Source of the DNA: an uncultured Spartobacteria bacterium
GTDB lineage: Bacteria > Verrucomicrobiota > Verrucomicrobiia > Chthoniobacterales > Chthoniobacteraceae
Direction of reading: 5' to 3'
NCBI GenBank assembly: GCA_903919125.1
Contig: CAIXGS010000052.1
Location: 91,483 to 155,482, forward strand
DNA length: 64,000 nt
Part shown: positions 8,860-16,984 of the stretch, one piece after another
Layout: every line of letters starts with the position of its first letter
Numbering within the stretch: position 1 is the stretch's first letter
Made by a program: the position numbers and the translations under genes
Notes under the pieces: model-generated
What the model saw: only the letters and a program-made list of their open reading frames with translations
Databases searched by the model: none
Told to the model about the DNA's origin: nothing

Positions 8860-9330
8860 TTACTTAGAGGCCTGTGCATCTGGCCAAGCCTTAAGTTCCG
8901 CCTCCGTCCAAGACGTCTTGCGGTCTGCAAACTTGGAGCGAGCCGAAGTGACAACCGCCGCAGGCACAGCGGGATAGGTATTGCCAAAACTCGCGCGCAC
9001 GTAGGTGATAGCCGCCGCGATTTTTTCGTCTGTGAGCAAGGCTTCCTGAGGCGGCATCATATTGTTAAAGACCATATCCTTCACAGTGATCGGGCCCATG
9101 ACACCTTTGAGAATCATTGCGGCAAAACGCTCTGTAGAACCACTCACGTACTCAGTTTGGACCAAAGTTGGAAATACCGGAGGCAACCCCGCGCCAGTGG
9201 GTTGATGACACGCCACGCACAAAGTCATATAAACCGTTTTCCCAAGGTCCAGTTGCTCATCGGCAAGCAGAGGTGTAGCGCTGACAGCCGAAAGAAGAAC
9301 AAATGCGCAGTGTAAGAGACGAGTTTTCAT
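8860..9330 (-). CDS. Secreted monoheme cytochrome c
   Basis: 156 residues with a cleavable signal peptide (MKTRLLHCAFVLLSAVSATPLLA). One heme site CVACHQPTGAGLPPVFPTL lies near residue 38, and the axial Met is probably in MMPPQEALLTDEKI. Its sequence is clearly related to the second domain of the diheme cytochrome just upstream (shared CHQPTG, GPITV, NNMMP and TYVR motifs), so it probably arose by duplication. It ends the cytochrome block directly before subunit I and probably carries electrons to CuA of the aa3 oxidase. Confidence 0.92.
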   Translation of the reverse strand: MKTRLLHCAFVLLSAVSATPLLADEQLDLGKTVYMTLCVACHQPTGAGLPPVFPTLVQTEYVSGSTERFAAMILKGVMGPITVKDMVFNNMMPPQEALLTDEKIAAAITYVRASFGNTYPAVPAAVVTSARSKFADRKTSWTEAELKAWPDAQASK

Positions 9331-9336
9331 GGGATT

Positions 9337-10410
9337 TTAGTTTGCTGCAGGAAAGGCAAGCAATTCAGCTTCGGACCAACTTGTGGCGCGCGTGCCGTAC
9401 TTTTTACGGGCCTCGGCCACCTGCTCAGGCGTGATGGGCGACGCGCCTTCACCGAACGCTTTTCTCACGTAAGAGGTGACTTGAGATATCTTCACGTCGG
9501 TCAAAACAGCTCCCTGTGCTGGCATCATGTTTGTGTAAGCCTTCCCATCAACTGTTATTGGGCCAATCACTCCGTTTAGAACGATCGCGATCAACCGTTC
9601 TGGATTCCCTTTCACATAATCAGAATTCACCAACGGAGGAAAAACTGGAAAGAGACCTAGGCCGGTAGGTTGATGACAAGCGATACAAATGGCCTGGTAC
9701 TGGGCTTTTCCCGCCTCTAAATCGACGGCTACGGTGGGTGCTGCGCCTTGAGTAGTTGGAGTTACCGCCGCTGCAATGGTGGCATTCTCTGGGATGGCAA
9801 GCAAATCAGCCTCATTCCAAGCGTCCGCCTTAGCGGCGAATTCGGCCTTTACAGCGGCAATCTTGTCTTCGGTGATTTCTGGGTAAGTATTCCCCCAATT
9901 AGATCGAATATAGGTTAAAACGGCGGCGATCTTTTTGTTTGAGAGTGTTTTCTCCCACCCAGGCATCGCTCCGTTGTAAGTAACTCCAGCAACCTTGACC
10001 GGCCCACTAAGTCCCTTTAGCAAGATGGCAATCAGACGTTTTTCAGATCCTGAAACCCATTCAGCGCCCACAAGCGTTGGAAACTGACCCGCGATGCCCA
10101 AGCCGCTCGCTTGGTGGCAAGGTTGACAGTTCGCATAAACACTTTTTCCCAACTCCGCCAAAGTCGGCTCGGCGGGAGCCTGCTCAACAGACGCCGTACC
10201 GCTTCCCTTGGTGCCGGCATTTGCACCATCTTGATACATTTGAAAATACACTAATCCAAAGGAGAGAACGGCTCCTACGAGAATCAAAACGAAGGAGGGC
10301 AAAGGGTGGTTCTCCTCAACGGGATCAGGAAACTCTCGCTTAGTGGCTGCCGTGACCTTCAATGAGTCATCGGAGTCCCCGGAGTTTTTGGGCTCTAAGT
10401 GGTTTGACAT
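9337..10410 (-). CDS. Membrane-anchored diheme cytochrome c (CcoP-like)
   Basis: 357 residues. One N-terminal helix (PSFVLILVGAVLSFGLVYF, about 37-56) anchors two cytochrome c domains with heme sites CQPCHQASGLGIAGQFPTL and CIACHQPTGLGLFPVFPPL. Each domain ends with a similar ATSWSEAELLAFP-like or ADAWNEADLLAIP segment. One helix plus two c-type hemes is the architecture of CcoP/FixP, although the position next to a CcoO-like gene is the main argument for that role. It lies six bases before the monoheme gene. The likely role is electron transfer from ACIII toward the oxidase. Confidence 0.88.
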   Translation of the reverse strand: MSNHLEPKNSGDSDDSLKVTAATKREFPDPVEENHPLPSFVLILVGAVLSFGLVYFQMYQDGANAGTKGSGTASVEQAPAEPTLAELGKSVYANCQPCHQASGLGIAGQFPTLVGAEWVSGSEKRLIAILLKGLSGPVKVAGVTYNGAMPGWEKTLSNKKIAAVLTYIRSNWGNTYPEITEDKIAAVKAEFAAKADAWNEADLLAIPENATIAAAVTPTTQGAAPTVAVDLEAGKAQYQAICIACHQPTGLGLFPVFPPLVNSDYVKGNPERLIAIVLNGVIGPITVDGKAYTNMMPAQGAVLTDVKISQVTSYVRKAFGEGASPITPEQVAEARKKYGTRATSWSEAELLAFPAAN

Positions 10411-10440
10411 CGGCGTACGTTGTTTGGCTAAGGCAAATGT

Positions 10441-11133
10441 CTACTTGCCGGCCGGCGCAGTGGCGGCGACCGCAGGAGCTTCCTTTAGCGAATGAGAACG
10501 ATCAAGGGAGAGAAGGTAGGCCACCAAAGCTTTCGCATCGGCACTTGGAATAATCTCAAAACCCTCTTGGGGGAGAAGCGATTTTGGGAGACCTTTCAGA
10601 GCGTCTTTATCACCCGAACCGGCAATACGATGCGTCTTAAACAGGAACGAATAAGAAGGCATGTTTGAGAGCTTCGATACGGCCGTGGGGTGGTAAAGAT
10701 GGAGCATCTGCCAATCAGCGTCCCTTTTTTCCGGCTTATACGGGTCATCGGCTGGCTCATTGCGCCAAGACTTGGATCCGATATTTGCTAGGTCTGGGCC
10801 GAGACGTCCGGCCCCGATGACGGGTGGATTCTCAAAAATATAGTCCCGCGGGACCGTTTTTCTAGCACCCCAACCTCTCTCGACATCGGCTGTATCGCTT
10901 CCGCGGACAACCTGAGTGTGACACGACTGACAGCCTTGAGAGACGTAGACTTCCTTTCCACGGGCTGCCAAACTCACATCGGCAACAGGATACGAGTCCA
11001 CGACGCGTCCGTCCTCCTCCTTAAATTCAGGAGAAAGACTTCCCAGCTGCGCGTTGGGAACAATCACCGTGGCCGTAAGAGAGACAGCAAAGCAGGCAAT
11101 TATACCGGGAAAAATGATTCCAGAATGACTCAT
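10441..11133 (-). CDS. CcoO/FixO-like monoheme cytochrome c
   Basis: 230 residues from the ATG at 11131-11133 (MSHSGIIF). It has one N-terminal helix, then the CcoO signature: GKEVYVSQGCQSCHTQVVRG with the heme site, a DYIFENPPVIGAGRLGPDLAN region and SNMPSYSFLF with the probable axial Met. CcoO is normally the membrane cytochrome c subunit II of cbb3 oxidase. Here its partner, encoded 16 bp upstream, is a CcoN-like protein without metal ligands, so it cannot be part of a working cbb3 oxidase. A role as an electron relay is inferred. Confidence 0.87.
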   Translation of the reverse strand: MSHSGIIFPGIIACFAVSLTATVIVPNAQLGSLSPEFKEEDGRVVDSYPVADVSLAARGKEVYVSQGCQSCHTQVVRGSDTADVERGWGARKTVPRDYIFENPPVIGAGRLGPDLANIGSKSWRNEPADDPYKPEKRDADWQMLHLYHPTAVSKLSNMPSYSFLFKTHRIAGSGDKDALKGLPKSLLPQEGFEIIPSADAKALVAYLLSLDRSHSLKEAPAVAATAPAGK

Positions 11134-11149
11134 AGAAATTGAATTAACC

Positions 11150-12610
11150 TCAGTGTTCGCTTCCAGCGCGTAGCAAAGTGGGCTCCCCAGCTGGCTGGCC
11201 AATTTTGAGAGCCATTAAAAGAAAATGGAGTCCAAAGGCGGCGTGAGCGGCCAAGACAAAGACAAACGAAATGGAATTTCCCCAGAAGTAAGAGGAACCC
11301 ACTTCCATGACCTGTTGGAAAGAAGACGCTCCCTCGGATATCGCCTCACCAGCGGCCAGACCGCTCAGCAGCAACATTCCCACCGCCATGGAAGATCCGT
11401 AAGCGGCACCTAGGAAGTGAAAACTAATCAGGCTAGATGAGAGCCATTCACATTCAGATAGCCTAGGCATCATGTAATAGATTGCTCCAAAAAGCACCAT
11501 CGTGACTGACACATGAACCAGAAGACTCTGAATACCAGCATCAAATAGGGTGAATCGCACAACCGAATCCACGGAACGCAGCGAGGCAAGGGCGATCAGC
11601 AGTGACGATAAGACCAGTCCACCGCAGCCGAAAATTGTAAACCGCAGCGATGGAGAACCAGCCCCGTGGTGGCTAGCACCCGCAGAGGCAAGCAGAATGT
11701 AGACCAAGGCTGCCACTGGAACGACAATGAGAATGGAGGCACTTGCAGCGGTGGCCCCCAACCACAAGGGAAGCAGATCCCCGGGTACTTTTGCAGCCAA
11801 AGACAGGCCCGCGCAGAAAAAGTACATCCAGAACATCACCCTCGCGAAAGAGCCCGCTATAATTGGAGCACCGGTCACTTTTGGAACTACGTAGCAGGCC
11901 GCACCAAGAGCCAATGGCACAAGAAAGAGACGGGTAACAGCCCCAGCGGTCCAGGCGGCCACGATCTGCTGAACCACGCCAGTGACACTGTTGGTGACAA
12001 TCAAAAGATTACCCGTGAGCAAACTCAATCCCAGCCACACAAAAGCCGCGATGATAAACATAGCCGCTAAAGAATGATGTTCGTCATCGTGAAATGTGAG
12101 AAGCACCCACATCGAAAACAGTGCCAAGCCTGCGAAGAACATCAGATACGACGCGATTGGTGACTCCAAGCCATTTAAGGGACGCATCCATCCGCCGAGG
12201 GTTGCCACAAGCCCCACCAATACTCCACCGTTCCAAAGAACCGCTCCAAAAGCCGCCAAGGTGTGTCCTGGCGAAACGCGCCCTGATGTACGCGCAATGA
12301 TCCACGCGCCCACTCCCAAAGCAGCGGCGCCACACCACCCGAAGACGAACGTATTTTCAGCCGCCGGAGCGAGACGTCCGTAAGTAAGAAACGAAAAATT
12401 GAGGAAATCAGGATGATGTAATTTAACGGCAGCCAAAGCGCCGAGAATGGTGGACACCAGCAACCAAACCGTGGCCGTGAGGAAAAGACCAATCACCACT
12501 GGCCGCACCGAGGCGTCGATAGCGGAACGCGAGGGAGCCAGCACGCTTGCTGCTGCGGCATCGAGTGGCGAATGAGAAGGGGTTGCCTCTAGGGCGGCGG
12601 CTTCAGTCAT
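11150..12610 (-). CDS. CcoN-like membrane protein lacking all heme and CuB ligands
   Basis: 486 residues, 12-13 hydrophobic helices. It aligns by eye with cbb3 oxidase subunit I (CcoN): FLTYGRLAPAAENTFVF corresponds to the GRLRPxHTN helix, CYVVPKVTGAPI to the YYFVPK loop, and FGAIYYMMPRL to the later loop. At the ligand positions the residues are Ala84 (low-spin heme His), Gly223 (CuB His), Ser270-Leu271 (CuB His pair) and Ile/Ser near 360-362 (heme b3 and heme b His); the cross-linked Tyr position also appears lost. So the fold seems kept while O2 chemistry is not possible. It is encoded between ACIII and the cytochrome genes, suggesting a scaffold. The ligand assignments depend on my manual alignment. 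Confidence 0.82.
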   Translation of the reverse strand: MTEAAALEATPSHSPLDAAAASVLAPSRSAIDASVRPVVIGLFLTATVWLLVSTILGALAAVKLHHPDFLNFSFLTYGRLAPAAENTFVFGWCGAAALGVGAWIIARTSGRVSPGHTLAAFGAVLWNGGVLVGLVATLGGWMRPLNGLESPIASYLMFFAGLALFSMWVLLTFHDDEHHSLAAMFIIAAFVWLGLSLLTGNLLIVTNSVTGVVQQIVAAWTAGAVTRLFLVPLALGAACYVVPKVTGAPIIAGSFARVMFWMYFFCAGLSLAAKVPGDLLPLWLGATAASASILIVVPVAALVYILLASAGASHHGAGSPSLRFTIFGCGGLVLSSLLIALASLRSVDSVVRFTLFDAGIQSLLVHVSVTMVLFGAIYYMMPRLSECEWLSSSLISFHFLGAAYGSSMAVGMLLLSGLAAGEAISEGASSFQQVMEVGSSYFWGNSISFVFVLAAHAAFGLHFLLMALKIGQPAGEPTLLRAGSEH

Positions 12611-12653
12611 GGTATATTATGGCTTCTCGTTGCGTGAAAATTGAGTGAAGAGA

Positions 12654-13145
12654 CTACTGTCCGGGCGTCGGTGCGGGAACCGGGACTGGAGGGGGTACTG
12701 GAGGGGGTGCCACTGGAGCTGGAGCTGCTGGAGCGGCGGCGGGAGGTTCGGGTGCTGGGGCTGGGGGCGTGGGCGTAACCAACTTTGGGAAGGTAACGTT
12801 CATGGCACCGGATGGCGCGGACGGGAGGCTCGGCGCATCGCCAGCGGGAAGCGGGAGTGCCGGCTCTACCTTGATGGAAGAGGGCGCTGGCTTTGTGCTT
12901 CCGAGTAAGGTCACAAACTCCGCTTTGCGTTCACTAAATTTCACCGAATCCAATTTCGAACTTTCTTCGGCTTGGATTTTCTTGCGGGTCTCACTCCGGA
13001 GGGCTCCGCGCTTGGCGTCGACGTCAGTCTCAGGGTGAACAGGTACAGTTGAAACAAAACCAATAACGAGCACCGCCCCCAAGGCAAGGAGGGCCCAAAG
13101 GAGATTACCTGGAGAAAATCCGGAAGGAGCTTGAGACTGGGACAT
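12654..13145 (-). CDS. Membrane-anchored protein with proline-rich C-terminus
   Basis: 163 residues: a short N-terminal tail, one membrane helix (LLWALLALGAVLVIGFVSTV), a charged segment with an ETRKKIQAEE helix, and a C-terminal 60 residues made mainly of Pro, Ala and Val (repeats such as PAPEPPAAAPAAP). It follows actF by one base and precedes the CcoN-like gene, so it belongs to the complex-coding block. A low-complexity tail of this type could span the periplasm or tether partner proteins. No family recognised. The high GC of the tail comes from Pro/Ala codons. Confidence 0.75.
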   Translation of the reverse strand: MSQSQAPSGFSPGNLLWALLALGAVLVIGFVSTVPVHPETDVDAKRGALRSETRKKIQAEESSKLDSVKFSERKAEFVTLLGSTKPAPSSIKVEPALPLPAGDAPSLPSAPSGAMNVTFPKLVTPTPPAPAPEPPAAAPAAPAPVAPPPVPPPVPVPAPTPGQ

Positions 13146-13146
13146 G

Positions 13147-14346
13147 TTAGTTATGAAGGTTCACGGATCCTACCAGACGCGGGTCACGGGTGGGAAAGGT
13201 GTTAGAAGAGACGAGCCTCCGGAAATAGAGACCGCCCGCGGCGCCTCCCACGGCCACCAGAGAGGCTAAATCGTAGATGCTCGGAGAAATTCCAGTTTGA
13301 TGTAGCGAAGGCAAAACGATCACGTAGATATCGAGAATCTCCATTAAGATCATCCATCCAGCTACTGCACAAATGATCCGAGGATTCTTTTTTACGAATT
13401 GGAACAAGAGAAGTGCAAACGGTATAAAAAAGCGCCCTATTACCAGTATGGTGCTTAAGAAATGCCAGCTTTCAGTGTTTCTAACTTTAAAATAAATGGT
13501 CTCTTCTGGGATGTTCGCGTACCAGATTAGCATGTACTGACTGTAGCCAATGTACGCCCAGAAAACGGTGAAGGTTAACATGAACTTACCCATAATATGG
13601 TAATGTTCTGAGTTCACTGCTTTCAGATAACCTGCGTTTTTAAGACCGGTAATCACCAGTACCAAAAGCGCCATTGAACTGCCCAGCGCTCCAGCGAAAA
13701 TATAAACACCCCACATGGTGGAAAACCAATGGTAATCCAGCCCCATGAGCCAATCGACGGCGGCGAATGTGAGACACACTCCTAAAATTGGGAGACCGGC
13801 AATCGCGGCCGTACGCATCGCATGAGTGTGCGAACTGGCGCCGTCTGTATCTTGTGCGATGGAGCGGTTTCTCAGCACAAGCGCCACACCTCCCAAGCCA
13901 GCGAAGTAAATCACATAGCGAATGATAAAAAAGGTGTGGTTCAAAAAGGGTGTCTTTGAATCCAATAAAGGGTCAACTCCGGGTGCCATATTCCACCACT
14001 TCCATAATATCGGTGCGCAGAACACCAGTAATGGCAGAAAGAACAGAGAAAGCATTGGAATCCCACCCGCGATGTTCTCCATTTGGCGCCGGACTAACAC
14101 GCTCCACTCAGAATCCGTCGCGTGATGAAGGATGGTCCAAAATAAAGCTCCAACGCTTATCGCGAAGATCACGAAAAAACCGAAAAGCCACGAGAAGGCA
14201 AACTGCTCGCGAGAGTTGAGAAGTCCAATAGCGCTCACCAAAATTCCGAGCGCAGACAAACCGAAGCAAATCGAGGACCATTTTTTGCCGATGGTCGGCT
14301 CGAAATTTTCAGCGATTAAAGTAGAAGAATCCGTCGGGTGGCTCAT
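13147..14346 (-). CDS. actF: ACIII subunit ActF (quinol oxidoreductase membrane subunit)
   Basis: 399 residues with about ten membrane helices. It resembles the shorter NrfD-like subunit of alternative complex III: an N-terminal SALGILVSAIGLLNSREQF helix, LFGFFVIFAISVGALFWTI, then helices with a conserved FAAVDWLMGLDYHWFSTMWG and a later FWAYIGYSQYMLIWYANIPEE segment characteristic of ActF. ActF packs opposite ActC in the membrane domain. It lies in the fixed actABCDEF order, 33 bp after actE. Confidence 0.92.
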   Translation of the reverse strand: MSHPTDSSTLIAENFEPTIGKKWSSICFGLSALGILVSAIGLLNSREQFAFSWLFGFFVIFAISVGALFWTILHHATDSEWSVLVRRQMENIAGGIPMLSLFFLPLLVFCAPILWKWWNMAPGVDPLLDSKTPFLNHTFFIIRYVIYFAGLGGVALVLRNRSIAQDTDGASSHTHAMRTAAIAGLPILGVCLTFAAVDWLMGLDYHWFSTMWGVYIFAGALGSSMALLVLVITGLKNAGYLKAVNSEHYHIMGKFMLTFTVFWAYIGYSQYMLIWYANIPEETIYFKVRNTESWHFLSTILVIGRFFIPFALLLFQFVKKNPRIICAVAGWMILMEILDIYVIVLPSLHQTGISPSIYDLASLVAVGGAAGGLYFRRLVSSNTFPTRDPRLVGSVNLHN

Positions 14347-14379
14347 CGGAAATATAAACTCAGGCCTTGGTGATACGAG

Positions 14380-15015
14380 TTACTGAACTTTCCCAGACTG
14401 GCTGGCTTGCAGTGCGCGGATGTGAGCGATGATCGCCCAACGGTCCTCGACAGCGATGCTGGAACCGTAAGCACCCATCGTGTTTTTACCGTTCGTGATG
14501 GTAGAAAATATCTGGCCATCGGGCTGCCCCTTGATTCGATCATCCATTAATGTGGCGATGGTTACCAACCCGTAAGCCTTGGCAATCCCGTTACCATTCC
14601 CAGTGCGATCGTGGCAAACGGAGCAGAAAATTTCATACCGCTGGCGTCCCCGATCCAGAAAAGCTTCGTTCACAGTAAACGGAATCCCGCTTCCATAAAC
14701 GTCTCCCATAGCCCCCGTATCCTTGTAATCAGGCCGACTGGTGAAGGCTGAATCTTTAGTGAGATTGTTCACGCCAGTCTGATAGTAGCGGCCAGACAGA
14801 TTGTAACCCACAGGGATAGTTCCCTTCACAGGCACATGATCTGCGCGCCCATCGGCAAAGAAGGTTGAGCTATGCTGAGTGATCACCTTGGGCTGGTGCT
14901 TCATGTCAGGCGTAATCTGAAGCGGCGTGTTGGAAAACTTTTGCCCGCGGAAGCCCGCCATAGCGACAACCGCCAAAGCAACAGTCAAAAACAGAAAGAG
15001 AAAGGTACGCACCAT
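14380..15015 (-). CDS. actE: ACIII subunit ActE, monoheme cytochrome c
   Basis: 211 residues with an N-terminal hydrophobic anchor or signal (FLFLFLTVALAVVAMAGF). One heme site CSVCHDRTGNGNGIAKAYG lies near residue 130, and the axial Met is probably in NTMGAYGSSI. The order VPVKGTIPVGYNLSGRYYQTG followed by the heme domain matches ActE. It carries electrons out of ACIII toward soluble or membrane cytochromes. It is four bases after actD. Confidence 0.92.
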   Translation of the reverse strand: MVRTFLFLFLTVALAVVAMAGFRGQKFSNTPLQITPDMKHQPKVITQHSSTFFADGRADHVPVKGTIPVGYNLSGRYYQTGVNNLTKDSAFTSRPDYKDTGAMGDVYGSGIPFTVNEAFLDRGRQRYEIFCSVCHDRTGNGNGIAKAYGLVTIATLMDDRIKGQPDGQIFSTITNGKNTMGAYGSSIAVEDRWAIIAHIRALQASQSGKVQ

Positions 15016-15019
15016 AACG

Positions 15020-15565
15020 TTAGTCGTGAATGAGGGTGACGTGTTTCCCGCCGATCTCTTCTAAAAGAGCCTTTGTGCGAGTTTCGGAAAACTTTGCATC
15101 CCGCGCCTCGATGACCATCATAAAACCGTCGTCTGTGAAACGAGAAAAGCGATCCCAGTTAAACACTGGGTGATGGAAGCGAAAAAGGTTATTGAACAGA
15201 AACATCGTCCCAACGGCTGTGAATGCGGAAAAAAGCACCGTCAATTCAAAAATGATTGGGAAGAAGGCGGGTCCCGTTCGCCAATCATACGGTTTGCCGT
15301 TCACGATGATAGGATACAGAACAAAAGAAGGAATTGAAACAAGTGCTACGCCTATGAGCAAACCCAGTAGTCCCCCCACAAAGACCACCGCGCTCAGCTT
15401 TGATTTCCCCAATCCCATCGCAGCATCCATCCCATGAACTGGAAATGGAGTGTGAACATCCCAATGAGAGAAGCCTTGTTCGCGAATTTTTTCGGCTGCA
15501 CTCAAAAGCGCCCCTGCGCTCTCAAATTCAGCTCCCAGACCGTACACTTTGCGTGACTGCGACAT
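15020..15565 (-). CDS. actD: ACIII subunit ActD (DUF3341)
   Basis: 181 residues. An N-terminal soluble part (VYGLGAEFESAGALLSAAEKIREQGF, then DVHTPFPVHGMD) precedes two membrane helices (GGLLGLLIGVALVSIPSFVL, PIIFELTVLFSAFTAVGTMF) and a HHPVFNWDRFSRFTDDGFM tail. These are the DUF3341 hallmarks. It is a structural subunit without cofactors. It sits between actC (6 bp gap) and actE (4 bp gap). Confidence 0.94.
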   Translation of the reverse strand: MSQSRKVYGLGAEFESAGALLSAAEKIREQGFSHWDVHTPFPVHGMDAAMGLGKSKLSAVVFVGGLLGLLIGVALVSIPSFVLYPIIVNGKPYDWRTGPAFFPIIFELTVLFSAFTAVGTMFLFNNLFRFHHPVFNWDRFSRFTDDGFMMVIEARDAKFSETRTKALLEEIGGKHVTLIHD

Positions 15566-15571
15566 GAGCGA

Positions 15572-16984
15572 CTAGTGTTTAGGGTGATGGTGATGAGGAT
15601 CAGCCTCGGGAAGGACGCCCTTGACTTCAGAGATGGCTATCATCGGAAGGAAGCGCATGAAGAGAAGGAACAGACTCAGGAATATCCCGAACGTACCCAC
15701 AAAGGTTAGAATTTCTGTAGTCGACGGCGCGTAATGCCCCCAAGAACTCGGAAGGAAGTCCTGCGCCAAAGAAGTGACGATAATGGTGAAGCGTTCGAAC
15801 CACATCCCCACGTTCACAAACTGACAGACAATAAAGACCACGATATAATTGGTTCGCATCTTCTTGAACCAGAAAATCTGGGGAGAAATGACGTTACAAA
15901 ACATCATAATCCAGTAGGCCCACTGATACCATCCTTCGCCATTCACATTGGCTCTTGCAGTAAAGAATGTGAAGCTTTCGAACTTATTCGCCCCATACCA
16001 AGCCACGAACAACTCCATCAAATAAGCGTATCCAACGATTGAACCCGTGAGCAAAATAATCTTTGCCATCTTATCGACGTGATTTTCCGTAATCATGTCG
16101 TTTAATTGAGGGAAGATTTTCGCCGCAGGTAACATGATGGTCAGAACCATCGCGAAACCGCCGAAAATTGCGCCCGCGACGAAGTAGGGCGGGAAAATGG
16201 TAGTGTGCCACCCAGGCATGATCGAAGTTGCGAAGTCAAACGATACAATCGAGTGAACGGACAACACCAAAGGGGTGGATAATCCAGCCAACAATAAGTA
16301 GGCCATCTCGTAGTGCCGCCACTGACGGTTCCCTCCACGCCATCCGAGTGCGCCTATTCCGTACAGGGTACGGGCGAGCTTGGACTTCGAGCGATCCCGC
16401 AGGGTGGCCAAGTCGGGGATCAAACCGACAAACCAGAAGAGTACGGAGACGGAGAAATAAGTGGAAACGGCGAAGACGTCCCAGAGTAGCGGCGAACGAA
16501 AATTGGGCCAGATTGCGTTTGTGTTGGGAATCGGGGCCAAGAACCAAGCGTACCAGACTCGTCCCACGTGGATCGCAGGGAAAATCCCCGCGCACACTAC
16601 CGCAAACAACGTCATCGCCTCGGCCGCCCGGTTGATCGAGGTCCGCCACTTTTGGCGCGTAAGGAACAAAACGGCGGAAATGAGCGTGCCGGCGTGACCG
16701 ATGCCGATCCAAAACACGAAGTTTGTGATGTCCCACGCCCATCCATTGGGATGGTTTTCACCCCAGACACCGACCCCGTTTGAGATCTGGTAAATGATAC
16801 AGATCAAGCCCATGAGGGCGATGGGTGAAGTGATGCACATGGCAAGCCACCACCACTTGGGAGTGGGTGCCTCCACGATGTCGCACACGTTGTGCGACAC
16901 CCAACTGATCGAACGATCGTGCGACACCAGCGCCGGGCGCTTTAAGTCCGCCGGCGTTTCGAGTGATAGAGCGTTTTTAGACAT
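15572..16984 (-). CDS. actC: ACIII subunit ActC (NrfD-like quinol-binding subunit)
   Basis: 470 residues, about ten helices. It begins with a cytoplasmic segment, then [44 protein letters not shown] and [20 protein letters not shown], which are the conserved ActC/NrfD-family stretches around the quinol pocket. The C-terminus is His-rich (DPHHHHPKH). It accepts electrons from quinol and passes them to the ActB iron-sulfur domain. The ATG shares one base with the actB stop (TAATG), showing translational coupling. Confidence 0.95.
   Translation of the reverse strand: MSKNALSLETPADLKRPALVSHDRSISWVSHNVCDIVEAPTPKWWWLAMCITSPIALMGLICIIYQISNGVGVWGENHPNGWAWDITNFVFWIGIGHAGTLISAVLFLTRQKWRTSINRAAEAMTLFAVVCAGIFPAIHVGRVWYAWFLAPIPNTNAIWPNFRSPLLWDVFAVSTYFSVSVLFWFVGLIPDLATLRDRSKSKLARTLYGIGALGWRGGNRQWRHYEMAYLLLAGLSTPLVLSVHSIVSFDFATSIMPGWHTTIFPPYFVAGAIFGGFAMVLTIMLPAAKIFPQLNDMITENHVDKMAKIILLTGSIVGYAYLMELFVAWYGANKFESFTFFTARANVNGEGWYQWAYWIMMFCNVISPQIFWFKKMRTNYIVVFIVCQFVNVGMWFERFTIIVTSLAQDFLPSSWGHYAPSTTEILTFVGTFGIFLSLFLLFMRFLPMIAISEVKGVLPEADPHHHHPKH

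Noticed and set aside
11150..12610. Functional cbb3 oxidase
   Set aside because: No heme or CuB ligands and no complete CcoP/CcoQ set.
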